From Bradyrhizobium sp. BTAi1 (lineage in GTDB: Bacteria; Pseudomonadota; Alphaproteobacteria; Rhizobiales; Xanthobacteraceae): a DNA stretch of 64,000 nucleotides. Shown here in pieces: positions 1-8,488 of the stretch. Position numbers and translations under genes: made by a program. Within the stretch, counting starts at the first letter, position 1. Each line of letters begins with the position of its first letter. The DNA lies in the NCBI RefSeq assembly GCF_000015165.1, contig NC_009485.1:3801501-3865500 (forward strand). Reading direction: 5' to 3'. Under the pieces are notes generated by a model. The model was not told the DNA's origin. It ran no database searches and worked only from the letters and a program-made list of their open reading frames with translations.

Positions 1-672
1 CTCGACGAATCCGTGGTCGAACTCAACTTCGTCACCAAAGCGGATATTGACGCTGCGAACCATGTCCAGATCGAGTTCCGGCTGCCGACCTATTGGTGTG
101 CCGCCAACTTCTCGTTCCTGATGGCGGATGACATGCGCCGCGCTGTGGCGGCGCTCGCCTGGGTCACCGGCGTCAGCGTGGTGCTCGGCGAGCACATGTA
201 TGCGGACACCATCAATGCCGGGCTGGCGCGGGGCCTGTCGTTCCAGGAGACGTTCGGCGTCGAGGCCGATGGCGACCTGGATGATCTGCGGCGGACGTTC
301 CTCGTCAAGGCGTTCCAGCGCCGTCAGGTCGCGCTGCTCAATCATCTCACCGGGACAGGACATTCGCCGGAGACGATTGCGGCGCTGACCTTGTTCGAGC
401 TTCGTGGCCTGCCTGTCGACGACGAGGGCGACCGGCTGCGGCGGCGTTATCTCGAGCGGCGTGGCGTCGTGGCGGCCGCGGACGACGAGATGCCGGCCTT
501 CGTCGACGCCGCGGGCCTGCCCCTGAGCGCCGAGCGCTTTGCCGCCTACGTCTCGGGACTGCGGCGTGTCGGCGTCAATGCCGAGTTCAACAGCGCGCTG
601 TGCCGCGGCCTGCTGTCAGTGCGGTTCGATCTGGAGACGCCCTTCGTTCCAAAAGCACGCGCCTCGGCCTGA
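1..672 (+). CDS. DUF59-like (MIP18/PaaD-type) assembly protein, 5'-truncated by the window edge
   Basis: The reading frame is open from base 1 (Leu-Asp-Glu-Ser-Val-Val-Glu-Leu), so the GTG at 13 is probably internal and the true start lies outside the window. The visible part begins where DUF59 proteins carry their Asp-Pro-Glu-Leu motif and continues with a typical small alpha/beta core (TYWCAANF, GVSVVLGEHMYAD). A family-specific helical C-terminal half of about 130 residues follows. DUF59 proteins assist iron-sulfur or metal-centre assembly. Paralogues of this kind are found between the hydroxylase genes and groEL in propane/acetone monooxygenase (prm/mim) operons. The groEL paralogue starts 71 nt downstream on the same strand, so the two are probably co-transcribed. 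The monooxygenase genes themselves would lie to the left and are not seen. The function is inferred from family and context. Confidence 0.7.
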   Translation, partial: LDESVVELNFVTKADIDAANHVQIEFRLPTYWCAANFSFLMADDMRRAVAALAWVTGVSVVLGEHMYADTINAGLARGLSFQETFGVEADGDLDDLRRTFLVKAFQRRQVALLNHLTGTGHSPETIAALTLFELRGLPVDDEGDRLRRRYLERRGVVAAADDEMPAFVDAAGLPLSAERFAAYVSGLRRVGVNAEFNSALCRGLLSVRFDLETPFVPKARASA

Positions 673-742
673 CCGGCCGGGGGGATAACAAAGTCGCTCC
701 GGCGAAGACGGCGAGCGATCAGGCCAATGGGAGGTTGAGAAC

Positions 743-2371
743 ATGCCGAAGATCATGCTGCATGACGAGGCGGCGCGGGCCGCATTGGGGCGGGGCGTTG
801 CCAAGCTCGCCAAGGCGGTGCGCGGCACCCTGGGTCCGAAGGGAATGAACGCGATCATGGACCGTCCGATCGGAACGCCGATCGTGTCGCGCGACGGCGT
901 CAGCATTGCCAGCGAGATCGAGCTGGAGTGTCCGTTCGAGAATATGGGCGCGCAGGTGCTGCGCGAGGTGTCGAAGCAGACCAATGACACCGCCGGCGAC
1001 GGCACCACCACGGCGACGGTGCTGGCCGACGTGCTGGTGCAGGATGGACTGAAATGCCTCGCCGCCGGCGCCAACCCGGTGGAATTGGTTGAGGGACTCG
1101 AGCTTGCGGTGGCCGAGACGATCAAGAATCTGAAGCGCTCGGCGATCGCCCTGCAGGGCTCGGCGGGTCTGCGGGCGGTCGCGAGCATCGCGGCCAATGA
1201 TGCCGCGCTCGGCGACATGGTCGCCGAAGCGTTCGAGCGCGCGGGCACGCACGGCATCGTCGCCGTCGAATATGGCAGCACGGTCCAGACGACGCTGGAA
1301 GTCGTCGAAGGCATGGCGTTCGAGCGCGGCTATCTCTCGCATCACATGGTGACGGATGTGGAGCGCATGCAGGTCGTGCTCGACAACCCGTTCATCCTGA
1401 TGACCGACCACAAGATCCACAGCGGCGAACAGCTCGCCGGCGTGATCTCCCTGGTGGAGAAGAGCGGCCGGCCCTTGCTGATCATCGCCGAGGAGGTCGC
1501 GCCGGTCGTGATCATGCAGCTGTTGGCGCGCCGGGAGAAGACCAACTTCAAGGTCGCCGCGATCCACCCGCCGGAGTTCGGCCACTGGCGGAAGGCCATG
1601 CTGGAGGATATCGCGATCACGACAGGCGGCCGCGTGATCTCGGTCGATCTCGGCGGTCGGCTGGAAAAGGCCGAGCTGCAGGATCTCGGCGCCGCCCGCC
1701 AGGTGCGGATCTCCGCCTCCAAAACGCTGATCACGGCGGGCGCCGGCGATCCGGACAGGATTGCCGCGCGCCGCGCGCAGGTGATGCGGCAATATGAGGC
1801 GGCGCCGGAGAATATCGAGCGCGACAAGTTCCAGGAGCGCATCGCCAAGCTCTCGGGCGGCACGGCGATGATCCTGGCCGGCGGAGCGACGCCCGTCGAG
1901 CAGAAGCGCCGCACACAATTGATCGAAGACGCGATCAATGCGACGCGGGCGGCGATCGAGGAGGGCATCGTGCCGGGCGGCGGCTTTGCGCTGCTGAAGG
2001 CGGCGCCGAAGCTCGACGACCTGATCAAGGGGCTGGATGGCAGCGTGCGGCAGGGGGCCGAGCTTCTGCAGCGTGCATTAAGCCGCCCGCTGTTTCACAT
2101 CGCGGCCAATGCCGGCCTCGACGCCGAGGCCGAGGTCAAGAAGGTCGCCAAGGGCGCCAACGGCCACGGCCTCGACGCCCGCAACGGCGCCTCGGTCGAT
2201 CTCGTCAAGGCCGGCATCGTCGATCCCGTCAAGGTCTGCTACAGCGCGGTGCGCAATGCCGCTTCCGTTGCCGGGCTGATCCTGACGACGCAGACCTTGA
2301 TCGCGAAGAAGCCGGACGATTACGACCCGACCGCCGGTCCGGCCCTGGGCGGGGGCGCCGAGTTGCTGTGA
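743..2371 (+). CDS. groEL: GroEL-type chaperonin paralogue, probably dedicated to a diiron monooxygenase
   Basis: A 542-residue group I chaperonin. The ATPase residues are kept: the Asp in RDGVSIA, the GDGTTTAT loop, and the Asp in IEDAINATRAA. It departs from housekeeping GroEL in three places. The apical substrate-binding stretch after RGYLS reads HHM instead of the usual Pro-Tyr-Phe. The usual APGFGDRR becomes PPEFGHWR. The C-terminus ends GPALGGGAELL without a Gly-Gly-Met tail. No groES is adjacent. The start is supported by GGGAGG upstream of the ATG. MimG of mycobacterial MimABCD systems is a GroEL-like protein required for functional monooxygenase expression, and this gene, next to the DUF59 gene and a sigma-54 activator, fits that role. 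It could still be a general stress paralogue. Confidence 0.85.
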   Translation: MPKIMLHDEAARAALGRGVAKLAKAVRGTLGPKGMNAIMDRPIGTPIVSRDGVSIASEIELECPFENMGAQVLREVSKQTNDTAGDGTTTATVLADVLVQDGLKCLAAGANPVELVEGLELAVAETIKNLKRSAIALQGSAGLRAVASIAANDAALGDMVAEAFERAGTHGIVAVEYGSTVQTTLEVVEGMAFERGYLSHHMVTDVERMQVVLDNPFILMTDHKIHSGEQLAGVISLVEKSGRPLLIIAEEVAPVVIMQLLARREKTNFKVAAIHPPEFGHWRKAMLEDIAITTGGRVISVDLGGRLEKAELQDLGAARQVRISASKTLITAGAGDPDRIAARRAQVMRQYEAAPENIERDKFQERIAKLSGGTAMILAGGATPVEQKRRTQLIEDAINATRAAIEEGIVPGGGFALLKAAPKLDDLIKGLDGSVRQGAELLQRALSRPLFHIAANAGLDAEAEVKKVAKGANGHGLDARNGASVDLVKAGIVDPVKVCYSAVRNAASVAGLILTTQTLIAKKPDDYDPTAGPALGGGAELL

Positions 2372-2395
2372 GCCCGCGCGGCTTGCGCCGATGAT

Positions 2396-2417
2396 GAGCC
2401 GGGCATAGGCCCGGCTC
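2396..2417. terminator. Hairpin between convergent groEL and the sigma-54 regulator
   Basis: A perfect 9-bp stem, GAGCCGGGC / GCCCGGCTC, encloses a 4-nt loop (ATAG) in the 84-bp gap between two convergent genes. There is no strong T-run on either side, so this is a likely bidirectional or Rho-assisted terminator, inferred from shape and position only. Confidence 0.6.
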
Positions 2418-2455
2418 TCGTTGTCCGCCGATCGTGTGAAGCACTGCGCTGGCGA

Positions 2456-4396
2456 TTATGGCCGCGGCTGGCCGAGCGCGCGATAGATCGTGTTCCTGGA
2501 CACGCCGAGACGGCGCGCGGTTTCGCTGACATTGCCATTGGTCTCCGCATAGACCATCAGGATGCGGGCGCGCTGGACGTCGTGCAGCGATCCTGTGTCC
2601 TGCGGCGGCCGCGCGATCACTTGACCGATGACGTGGCCGATCATGGCATCGACGCAGGCCTCGTCGATCAGCCCGTTGGAGACACCGAGCGTGAGCCGCG
2701 CCAGCATGTTGCCGAGCTCGCGGATGTTGCCGTGCCAATGGTTCGACGCCAGCCGCGCCAGCGCCTCCGCCGTGATGTCGCAGCCCGGATCGATCTTGTG
2801 CAGCAGCTGCCGCGCAATGGCGTCGAAATCGCAGCGCTCGCGCAGCCGCGGCAGCCGCACCTCGAGCGTGTTGAGCCGATAGAGCAGGTCGGACCGAAAG
2901 CGTCCCTCGGCGATCGCCTTGTCCAGCGCAGCGTTGGTCGCCGACACCAGGAAGACGTCGACCTTGAACGCGCTGCCGCCGACCGGCCGCACCGTCCAGT
3001 CATCGAGCAGGCGCAGCAGTACGCCCTGCAGCGCAACCGGCATGTCGCCGATCTCGTCGAGAAACAGCGTGCCGCCATCGGCCTCCTTGACCAGACCAAT
3101 GGCGCCGCCGGACCGCGCGCCCGTGAACGCGCCATCGGCATAGCCGAACAGTTCGGCCTCGATCAGGCTGTCGGGGAGGGCGGCGCAATTGACCGCGACG
3201 AAGGCGCCGGAACGGCGGCTGGCAGCGTGGGCATGGCGCGCCAGCTGCTCCTTGCCGGTTCCGGTCTCACCGCGGATCAGGATCGGCATCTTGCGCGCCG
3301 CCGCGCTCTCCACGCGCCGGACGATCGCGAGCACGTTCGGGTCTTCGGCAACAAATCGGGGCCTCTTGTTCCCGGCTGACGTCGCCGGCGGCTGAGAGGC
3401 CTGCGCGTGGTGCGACGGCGCCGCCGGAAGCGCGGCGTCGCGCCCGCGGATGGCCACCGCACCGCGCTCTCCGGGGGCGCGGCGGCGGGTGTGCATCACG
3501 ACGATCGCGCCGACACCCGTGCTGCCGTTCTTGACCAGCTCGAAGCTCGCATGCGGCAGGATCTCCTTGAGCTTCGCCGGCCAGTCCTCGAACGCGACCG
3601 TCTTCAGGAACCGCGTCGGTGCGTCGCCGTCGGTGTTGAGACCGTTGTCCTTCATGGCGCGCAGCCCGCGCTCGGTCGCATGCAGGATGGCGCCGCGGCG
3701 GTCGAGCAGGATGCATTCCTCGGTCGCCCAGGACGCGCGCTTGGCGATGAAGTCGCACAGCAGCTGCTCCTTGTCCTGCCGCGCCAGCTGCGCCAGCACG
3801 CTCTCGACGTGATGGCCGACCGCCACCGCCAGCGCCAGGCTCTGCGGATTGAACGTGCTGGCGGGACCGGAGATGTCGACGACGCCGAGCAGCTCGCCAT
3901 CGCTCGGATCGTGAACCGGGACGGCGGCGCAGGTCCAGCGCTGGACCTCGGTGCAGAAATGCTCGGCGCCGTGAATCTGCACCGGGCACGAGTCGGCCAG
4001 CGCCGCGCCGATTGCGTTGGTGCCGATGTCGGCCTCGCTCCAGCGCCCGCCGTGCTCGAGATGCACTGCGCGACCGGCATCGATGACCCTGGCATCGCCC
4101 TGGGTGTCGATGATCAGGCCGGTGGGATCAGTGAGGATCATGATCGAGCCGGCGTCGCTCAGGAACGTCCTGGAGTTCTGCAGCGCGCAACGCGCGGCCT
4201 GGCGAAGCGCCGCGTGCTTGGCGCGCTGGCGAAACAATTCAGCCTCGGCGACGAGCGGCGCCTTCGCCCGATCGACCGTGACGCTGTGCTGCCGCGACCG
4301 CTGCCACGAAGCGGCCACTGTCGACCTCACGTCGCCCGACAAGGTGCCGCGCTCGACGAATTTTTGCCATGCGGCCCGTACGTCGCGTTGGTCCAT
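2456..4396 (-). CDS. Sigma-54-dependent transcriptional activator (AcoR/MimR-like)
   Basis: A 646-residue enhancer-binding protein. The N-terminal sensory half (about residues 50-220) is GAF-like, as in AcoR. It is followed by an AAA+ domain with Walker A GETGTGKE (about 377), the sigma-54 contact loop GAFTGA (about 422) and Walker B TLFLDEIGDM (about 445). A Fis-type helix-turn-helix ends the protein (NVSETARRLGVSRNTIYRAL, about 622-645). I chose the ATG at 4396 because GGAGG lies just upstream in the gene's direction. An in-frame ATG 12 codons earlier has no such site. It is convergent with the groEL paralogue and probably activates the monooxygenase operon from a sigma-54 promoter, since activators of this class (MimR) accompany mimABCD. 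The inducer cannot be read from sequence. Confidence 0.85.
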   Translation of the reverse strand: MDQRDVRAAWQKFVERGTLSGDVRSTVAASWQRSRQHSVTVDRAKAPLVAEAELFRQRAKHAALRQAARCALQNSRTFLSDAGSIMILTDPTGLIIDTQGDARVIDAGRAVHLEHGGRWSEADIGTNAIGAALADSCPVQIHGAEHFCTEVQRWTCAAVPVHDPSDGELLGVVDISGPASTFNPQSLALAVAVGHHVESVLAQLARQDKEQLLCDFIAKRASWATEECILLDRRGAILHATERGLRAMKDNGLNTDGDAPTRFLKTVAFEDWPAKLKEILPHASFELVKNGSTGVGAIVVMHTRRRAPGERGAVAIRGRDAALPAAPSHHAQASQPPATSAGNKRPRFVAEDPNVLAIVRRVESAAARKMPILIRGETGTGKEQLARHAHAASRRSGAFVAVNCAALPDSLIEAELFGYADGAFTGARSGGAIGLVKEADGGTLFLDEIGDMPVALQGVLLRLLDDWTVRPVGGSAFKVDVFLVSATNAALDKAIAEGRFRSDLLYRLNTLEVRLPRLRERCDFDAIARQLLHKIDPGCDITAEALARLASNHWHGNIRELGNMLARLTLGVSNGLIDEACVDAMIGHVIGQVIARPPQDTGSLHDVQRARILMVYAETNGNVSETARRLGVSRNTIYRALGQPRP

Positions 4397-4558
4397 TCCG
4401 GTTCCTCCAACGTGTCGATGCCCGCTGCCCACGATGCCCGCTGCCCACGTCGCCTCGCGATCAAACGCCTGCTGCGGATGTCATGGCGTGGCCAATCGGC
4501 CATTCATCAGCCGCAATTGTCGAATCGTTCGAGCCGTTCGAACCTGCTACCTCCAAAA

Positions 4559-4585
4559 TGTCGGAAAATATGTGCGCGTGCGACA
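4559..4585. promoter_or_regulatory. Candidate dyad operator TGTCG-N17-CGACA
   Basis: An inverted repeat with 5-bp arms and a 17-nt spacer, 163 nt upstream of the regulator start. Sigma-54 activators usually bind dyads of roughly this size, often autoregulating. The arms are short and could be chance. Confidence 0.3.
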
Positions 4586-4840
4586 ACGAGGGCGACGAAC
4601 TCAGCCCGTCAACCACCTTGCTCGCGTTTCACGTCCCCGACGTTCCAGCGCTTCGTCGACGCTGGTAACGCCCGACCTTATACGCCTTGGTAGAATGCGC
4701 AAAGCCGAACTCATCGCGTTGCTGATCAATCATGCGACAATTTGAACGCGCATCGCATCTGCTCTGTCTAGCAATGTTGACATGCACCGTATCCGAATGG
4801 CTGCAACACACGACATCGCCGCAACCATCAACGCGCCTCG

Positions 4841-4859
4841 CGCATCGGTGTGCGATGCG
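4841..4859. repeat. Perfect 7-bp inverted repeat CGCATCG-N5-CGATGCG
   Basis: Perfect dyad symmetry just downstream of the broken LysR gene and about 450 bp upstream of the sigma-54 regulator. It could be a protein-binding site or a small hairpin. No T-run follows, so I do not call it a terminator. Confidence 0.35.
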
Positions 4860-4944
4860 GGACAGCATCCATCATCTCGCGGTCCCGATGTGCTAGCCGG
4901 CTACTACGTTGCATCGCGGTTCAAGCTTGAGAGGGCGGCCGCGC

Positions 4945-5880
4945 TTAGCGTGCGGGCCGAGGCGTCACAGACGCGGCCGCGGACTCACGACGCTCGCGCG
5001 GGCCGATGCTTGCTTTCAGTCGTGCAAATTGCTGCTTCAGCCGCGGAACCGCGAAGTCGGTGAAGGCGCGGACCTTGGGGACTGACAACCGGCCCTGCGG
5101 AGCGATCACATGCGCGGGCATCTCCGGATCCTCGTCGCCGGCGAGCACGATGTCGAGCTCACCGCGCGCGACCTGCTCAGCCACCTGATATGAGTACATC
5201 CGCGCCACGCCACGGCCGGCCACGGCGGAGGCCACGGCCGCATAGGTGCTGTTGACGACCAGCCGCGGCGTGAACTGCACCGTCCGCGGTGCTGACGATC
5301 CAGCCGCCGGCGCGAACGTCCAGGAGTTCGGCAGATGCGCCATGGCCACGATCTGGTGCTTGGCGAGATCACCGGGCTCGGCGATGCGTGAATGCTGCTT
5401 CAAATAGCGCGGAGAGGCGACCACGACCCGGCGCACATCGCCGAGGCGGATCGCGATCATCGCCGAATCCGTCAGCGGACCGATGCGCAGCGCGACATCG
5501 AAGCCGTCCTCGATCAGATTGACCGCACGATCGAACAGCAGGAGCTTGGCGGACACGGTCGGGTCGGCGTCGAGAAACGCATCGAGGATGGGGCGCAGCA
5601 CCATCTCGCCCGAACCACCGGCGCCGAGATGGCGATGACGCCGCGCGGCGCCGCTTTCGGGCCGGCCGCGATCATGTCGGCCTCTTCGAGCTCGGCGAGC
5701 ACGCGGCGGCAGATCGCGGCATAGCGCTCGCCTTCCTCGCTCAGCCTGATCGACCGCGTCGTCCGGTGCAGCAGTTCGGCGCCGACCTGGTTCTCCAGGA
5801 AGCTGATGGCGCGGCTGACCGCCGCCGACGAGCGGCCGAGCTTGCGGCCCGCGCCGGCGAGGCTGCCCTCCCATGTCCTC
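4945..5880 (-). pseudogene. Broken LysR-family regulator
   Basis: Two frames together make most of a LysR protein. One frame (about 5880-5630) encodes the end of the helix-turn-helix and the linker helix (SSAAVSRAISFLENQVGAEL, then TTRSIRLSEEGE). It stops matching after APVV. The effector-binding domain continues from GEMVLRPILDAF in another frame to the stop at 4945. The switch lies near 5622-5635, a net single-base shift. The usual first 15 or so residues of LysR proteins (start Met and helix 1) are also missing, and the bases before 5880 do not encode them in any frame. Two lesions make a functional protein unlikely. A sequencing error could explain the frameshift but not the missing N-terminus. 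Confidence 0.8.
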
Positions 5881-6038
5881 GTCAACGGAAGTGGTGATTG
5901 TTTCGCGATGAAATGCCTTGCGGGCGCATGCAGTCGCACGGAGACGGGCGCACGATGATCTGGCTGCATCGCGGTCTCCGGATGGTGGCCACAGCGCCTC
6001 GGCTGGACAGACAAGCGCCCGGCGACGGTCACGAATGC

Positions 6039-6079
6039 TTGACCCGGATCAATGACTGCGTCAGGACGCGAAATATGAT
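6039..6079 (+). promoter_or_regulatory. FNR/FixK-type box and -10 element
   Basis: TTGACCCGGATCAA (6039-6052) matches the FNR/FixK consensus TTGAY-N4-RTCAA. A -10-like TATGAT lies at 6074-6079. With transcription starting near 6087 the box is centred at about -41.5, the class II activator position. The first gene of the copper-efflux cluster starts at 6121. Binding by FixK or FNR is inferred. Confidence 0.65.
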
Positions 6080-6120
6080 ATTCAGAGGCTGGTTGCTGCC
6101 CGAAAGGTAAAAGCGTCTCC

Positions 6121-6489
6121 ATGCGGCTTGTCCGTGCCATGCTGGCATTCATGATCGCCATCTCACTGGCGATGGTGCCGCTTGGCGCGTCGGCCGCCGC
6201 GCATGCCATGCCGTCGGGTGGCATGAAGGCGAACATGACGATGGCCGGCGCCGGCGACATGTCGATGGATGAGTGCTGTCCGGACGACATGGACGGAAAG
6301 ACCTCCCACACCGACGGCCAGAAGTGTGGAATGGGCGTCTGCTGTATCGGCGGCGCGGTCGCTTTTGACGACGTTCGACCGATCGCGTTCGGCCCATCTG
6401 CCGTCGCGGCGAGCAAGATCGCCATTCCTTCGGATCAGGTCGCCGATTTGCGCGGGACCAGTCCTCCGTTCCGACCTCCACGAATCTGA
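6121..6489 (+). CDS. Small exported Met/His/Cys-rich protein at the head of the copper-efflux cluster
   Basis: A 122-residue protein with a clear signal peptide (MRLVRAMLAFMIAISLAMVP, cleavage after a run of Ala). The mature part is rich in Met, His, Asp and Cys, including DECCPDDM, KCGMGVCC and several Met-Gly pairs, which suggests periplasmic Cu/Ag binding. It ends in SPPFRPPRI, a proline-rich tail like that of another small exported protein at 48537-48926. It is the first gene after the FNR/FixK-type promoter and precedes a YtkA-like protein, CusB and CusA, so it is probably an accessory metal-binding protein. I cannot name the family with certainty. Confidence 0.65.
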   Translation: MRLVRAMLAFMIAISLAMVPLGASAAAHAMPSGGMKANMTMAGAGDMSMDECCPDDMDGKTSHTDGQKCGMGVCCIGGAVAFDDVRPIAFGPSAVAASKIAIPSDQVADLRGTSPPFRPPRI

Positions 6490-6585
6490 TCTCGCAAATC
6501 CGCGCGAGCAGCACGCTTGCTCGCGATGAAGCGGACGTGTGCGCCTGCAGCGCCACGGTCGAGATCAATCCATGAGGACAGAACA

Positions 6586-6978
6586 ATGCTTTCCAAGCTC
6601 ACGACTGCGGCTTTGGCCGCCACCCTTTCGCTTGCCGCTTCTGCCGCCATGGCCGGCGCCAGCGACTTCGCCTTCGAGCCTGTCAATCCGGAGATGAAGA
6701 AAGGCGACGACGTCACGCTCGCCGTTCGTTTGTTGAACAGACAGACCGGCAAGCCGGTGCCGGATGCGGTCATCTTCAAGACCCGCGTCGACATGGCGCC
6801 CGACGGCATGGCCGACATGGAATCGTCCGTTTCTCCTCTGCCCTCGAAAGAGCCGGGCGTCTACACCTTCAAGACCGACCTGCCGATGGCCGGCCGCTAT
6901 CAGGTGACGCTGTCGGCGAAGGTGCAGGGCGAGCCGGAGACGGTCACCGGCAAGGTCATCGTCAAGGCGACCAAGTGA
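6586..6978 (+). CDS. YtkA/FixH-like periplasmic protein
   Basis: A 130-residue exported protein with a signal peptide ending ASAAMAG. The mature part is one beta-sandwich domain of the YtkA-like type (PEMKKGDDVTLAVRL, GKPVPDA, DMAPDGMADM, GVYTFKTDLPMAGRYQVTL). Such domains are often found beside heavy-metal efflux genes. The Met-rich MAPDGMADM segment could take part in copper binding. I chose the ATG at 6586 because the signal peptide starts there and AGGACAGAACA precedes it. The longer frame from 6517 adds a non-signal-like leader. It lies 96 nt after the Met/His-rich gene and 82 nt before cusB. Confidence 0.75.
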   Translation: MLSKLTTAALAATLSLAASAAMAGASDFAFEPVNPEMKKGDDVTLAVRLLNRQTGKPVPDAVIFKTRVDMAPDGMADMESSVSPLPSKEPGVYTFKTDLPMAGRYQVTLSAKVQGEPETVTGKVIVKATK

Positions 6979-7060
6979 GCGCTGGGGCGCCGCTCGGCGG
7001 CGCCCCGACATCCCCAATTCACGATCACATGGACGCGCTTGATCGCGCGCGGAACACGCC

Positions 7061-8488
7061 ATGAAGACGCTGCGTCTCCTGACGACGGCCCTGGCGCTGG
7101 GCGGGGCCTTGGCTCTGGTCGGCTCCTGGTATCTGAACGGCGGGCCCTGGCCTGCACACGCCGACCTGACTTCTCCAGCGGCTGCCGCAGACGGAAGTCC
7201 ACTTTACTACAGGGATCCCGGTGGCGCTCCGGCCTGGTCGGCGGTGCCGAAGAAGGATGCACAAGGGCGCGATTACTTGCCGGTCTACGATGACGAGGCC
7301 GCGGCCGAGCCGCCGAAGTTGCAGCAACAGGCGAACGCCTCGCGAAAGATCCTGTACTACCGCAATCCCATGGGACTGCCGGACACATCGGCGGTACCGA
7401 AGAAGGATCCCATGGGGATGGACTACGTCCCCGTGTACGACGGCGACGACACCGACGACGGCACGGTGAAGCTTTCGCCGGGCAAGATCCAGCGCACCGG
7501 CGTGAAATCCGAGCCCGCCGAGCGGCGCAGCATCAGCGTGGTGGTGAAGGCGCCGGGCACGATCCAGCTCGACGAGCGGCGGATCTCGGTGATCGCGATG
7601 CGCTCGGAGAGCTTCGTTCAGAAGGTTGCGGATGTCACGACCGGCACGCGCGTGAGCGCCGGTCAGCCGCTGATGGAGATCTACAGTTCGGCAATTGCGG
7701 CCGCCGCGGCGGAATACCTCGCCACGATCAACTCGAAAATCGTGGGAGGTGTGGAGTTCTACGGCCGCGGTTCGCGCCAGCGCTTGACCAATCTGGACGT
7801 TCCGGAGCCGGTAATCACCGCCATGGAGAAATCCCATGTCGCGCCCGTGACCGTGCAATGGACAGCGCCGCGCGACGGAATTGTGCTCGAACGCAACGCG
7901 GTGGAGGGCATGCGTGCCAACCCTGGCGACGTGCTGTTCCGGATCGCGGACATCTCGCTGGTCTGGGCGCTGGTCGATGTCGCCGAGCGCGATCTCGGCA
8001 CCGTCGCGGTGGGACAACCCGTCTTGATCCGGGCACGCAGCTTCGCAGGCCGGACCTTCTCCGGAAAGATCGCCGTGATCTATCCGCAGGTGAACCGGGA
8101 CACGCGCACCGCTCGCGTTCGAATCGAGCTGTCCAATCCGGACGTGGCCTTGCTGCCGGACATGTATGTCGATGCCGAAATCAATACCGCCGATGCATCT
8201 TCGGTCGTTGCGGTGCCGGATAGTGCGGTGCTCGACACCGGCGCCCGGCAGGCCGTTCTGGTCGACAAAGGCGAAGGCAAGTTCGAGCCGCGGGACGTGA
8301 AGCTTGGACGCCGGGGCGGCGGATACATCGAAATCCGTGGCGGTCTCAAGGAAGGGGAGGCGGTCGTCACCTCCGCGAACTTCCTGATCGATGCCGAAAG
8401 CAACCTCAAAGCCGCCCTGAGGGGCTTCGCCGACGCGCACCCGTCATCGGATGCCGCGGGTGGACATGCCCATGGAGAGCACAAATGA
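7061..8488 (+). CDS. cusB: CusB-like periplasmic adaptor of an RND metal efflux pump
   Basis: A 475-residue membrane fusion protein. An N-terminal signal/anchor segment is followed by two short heavy-metal-binding repeats: YYRDPGGAP...VPKKD...YLPVYDD (about residues 48-76) and YYRNPMGLP...MGMDYVPVYD (about 96-126). The second keeps the Met-x-Met pair seen in CusB metal-binding segments and the first does not. The lipoyl/barrel-sandwich, beta-barrel and C-terminal membrane-proximal domains follow (RISVIAMRSESFVQKV, GDVLFRIADISLVW, GEAVVTSANFLIDAESN). The adaptor links the CusA pump to an outer-membrane channel. No CusC/TolC gene is nearby. Its stop overlaps the start of cusA (ATGA, 8485-8488), indicating translational coupling. 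Confidence 0.9.
   Translation: MKTLRLLTTALALGGALALVGSWYLNGGPWPAHADLTSPAAAADGSPLYYRDPGGAPAWSAVPKKDAQGRDYLPVYDDEAAAEPPKLQQQANASRKILYYRNPMGLPDTSAVPKKDPMGMDYVPVYDGDDTDDGTVKLSPGKIQRTGVKSEPAERRSISVVVKAPGTIQLDERRISVIAMRSESFVQKVADVTTGTRVSAGQPLMEIYSSAIAAAAAEYLATINSKIVGGVEFYGRGSRQRLTNLDVPEPVITAMEKSHVAPVTVQWTAPRDGIVLERNAVEGMRANPGDVLFRIADISLVWALVDVAERDLGTVAVGQPVLIRARSFAGRTFSGKIAVIYPQVNRDTRTARVRIELSNPDVALLPDMYVDAEINTADASSVVAVPDSAVLDTGARQAVLVDKGEGKFEPRDVKLGRRGGGYIEIRGGLKEGEAVVTSANFLIDAESNLKAALRGFADAHPSSDAAGGHAHGEHK

Larger units (their letters stand above)
4397..4944. other. Gene-free stretch upstream of the sigma-54 regulator
   Basis: About 550 bp without a convincing gene. It should hold the promoter of the regulator gene. 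Two dyads are visible: TGTCG-N17-CGACA (4559-4585) and CGCATCG-N5-CGATGCG (4841-4859). No sigma-54 -24/-12 promoter was recognised. Confidence 0.6.

Noticed and set aside
743..2371. Reading the chaperonin as the housekeeping GroEL
   Set aside because: There is no groES beside it, no Gly-Met tail, the apical substrate-binding residues are changed, and the neighbours are of monooxygenase type.
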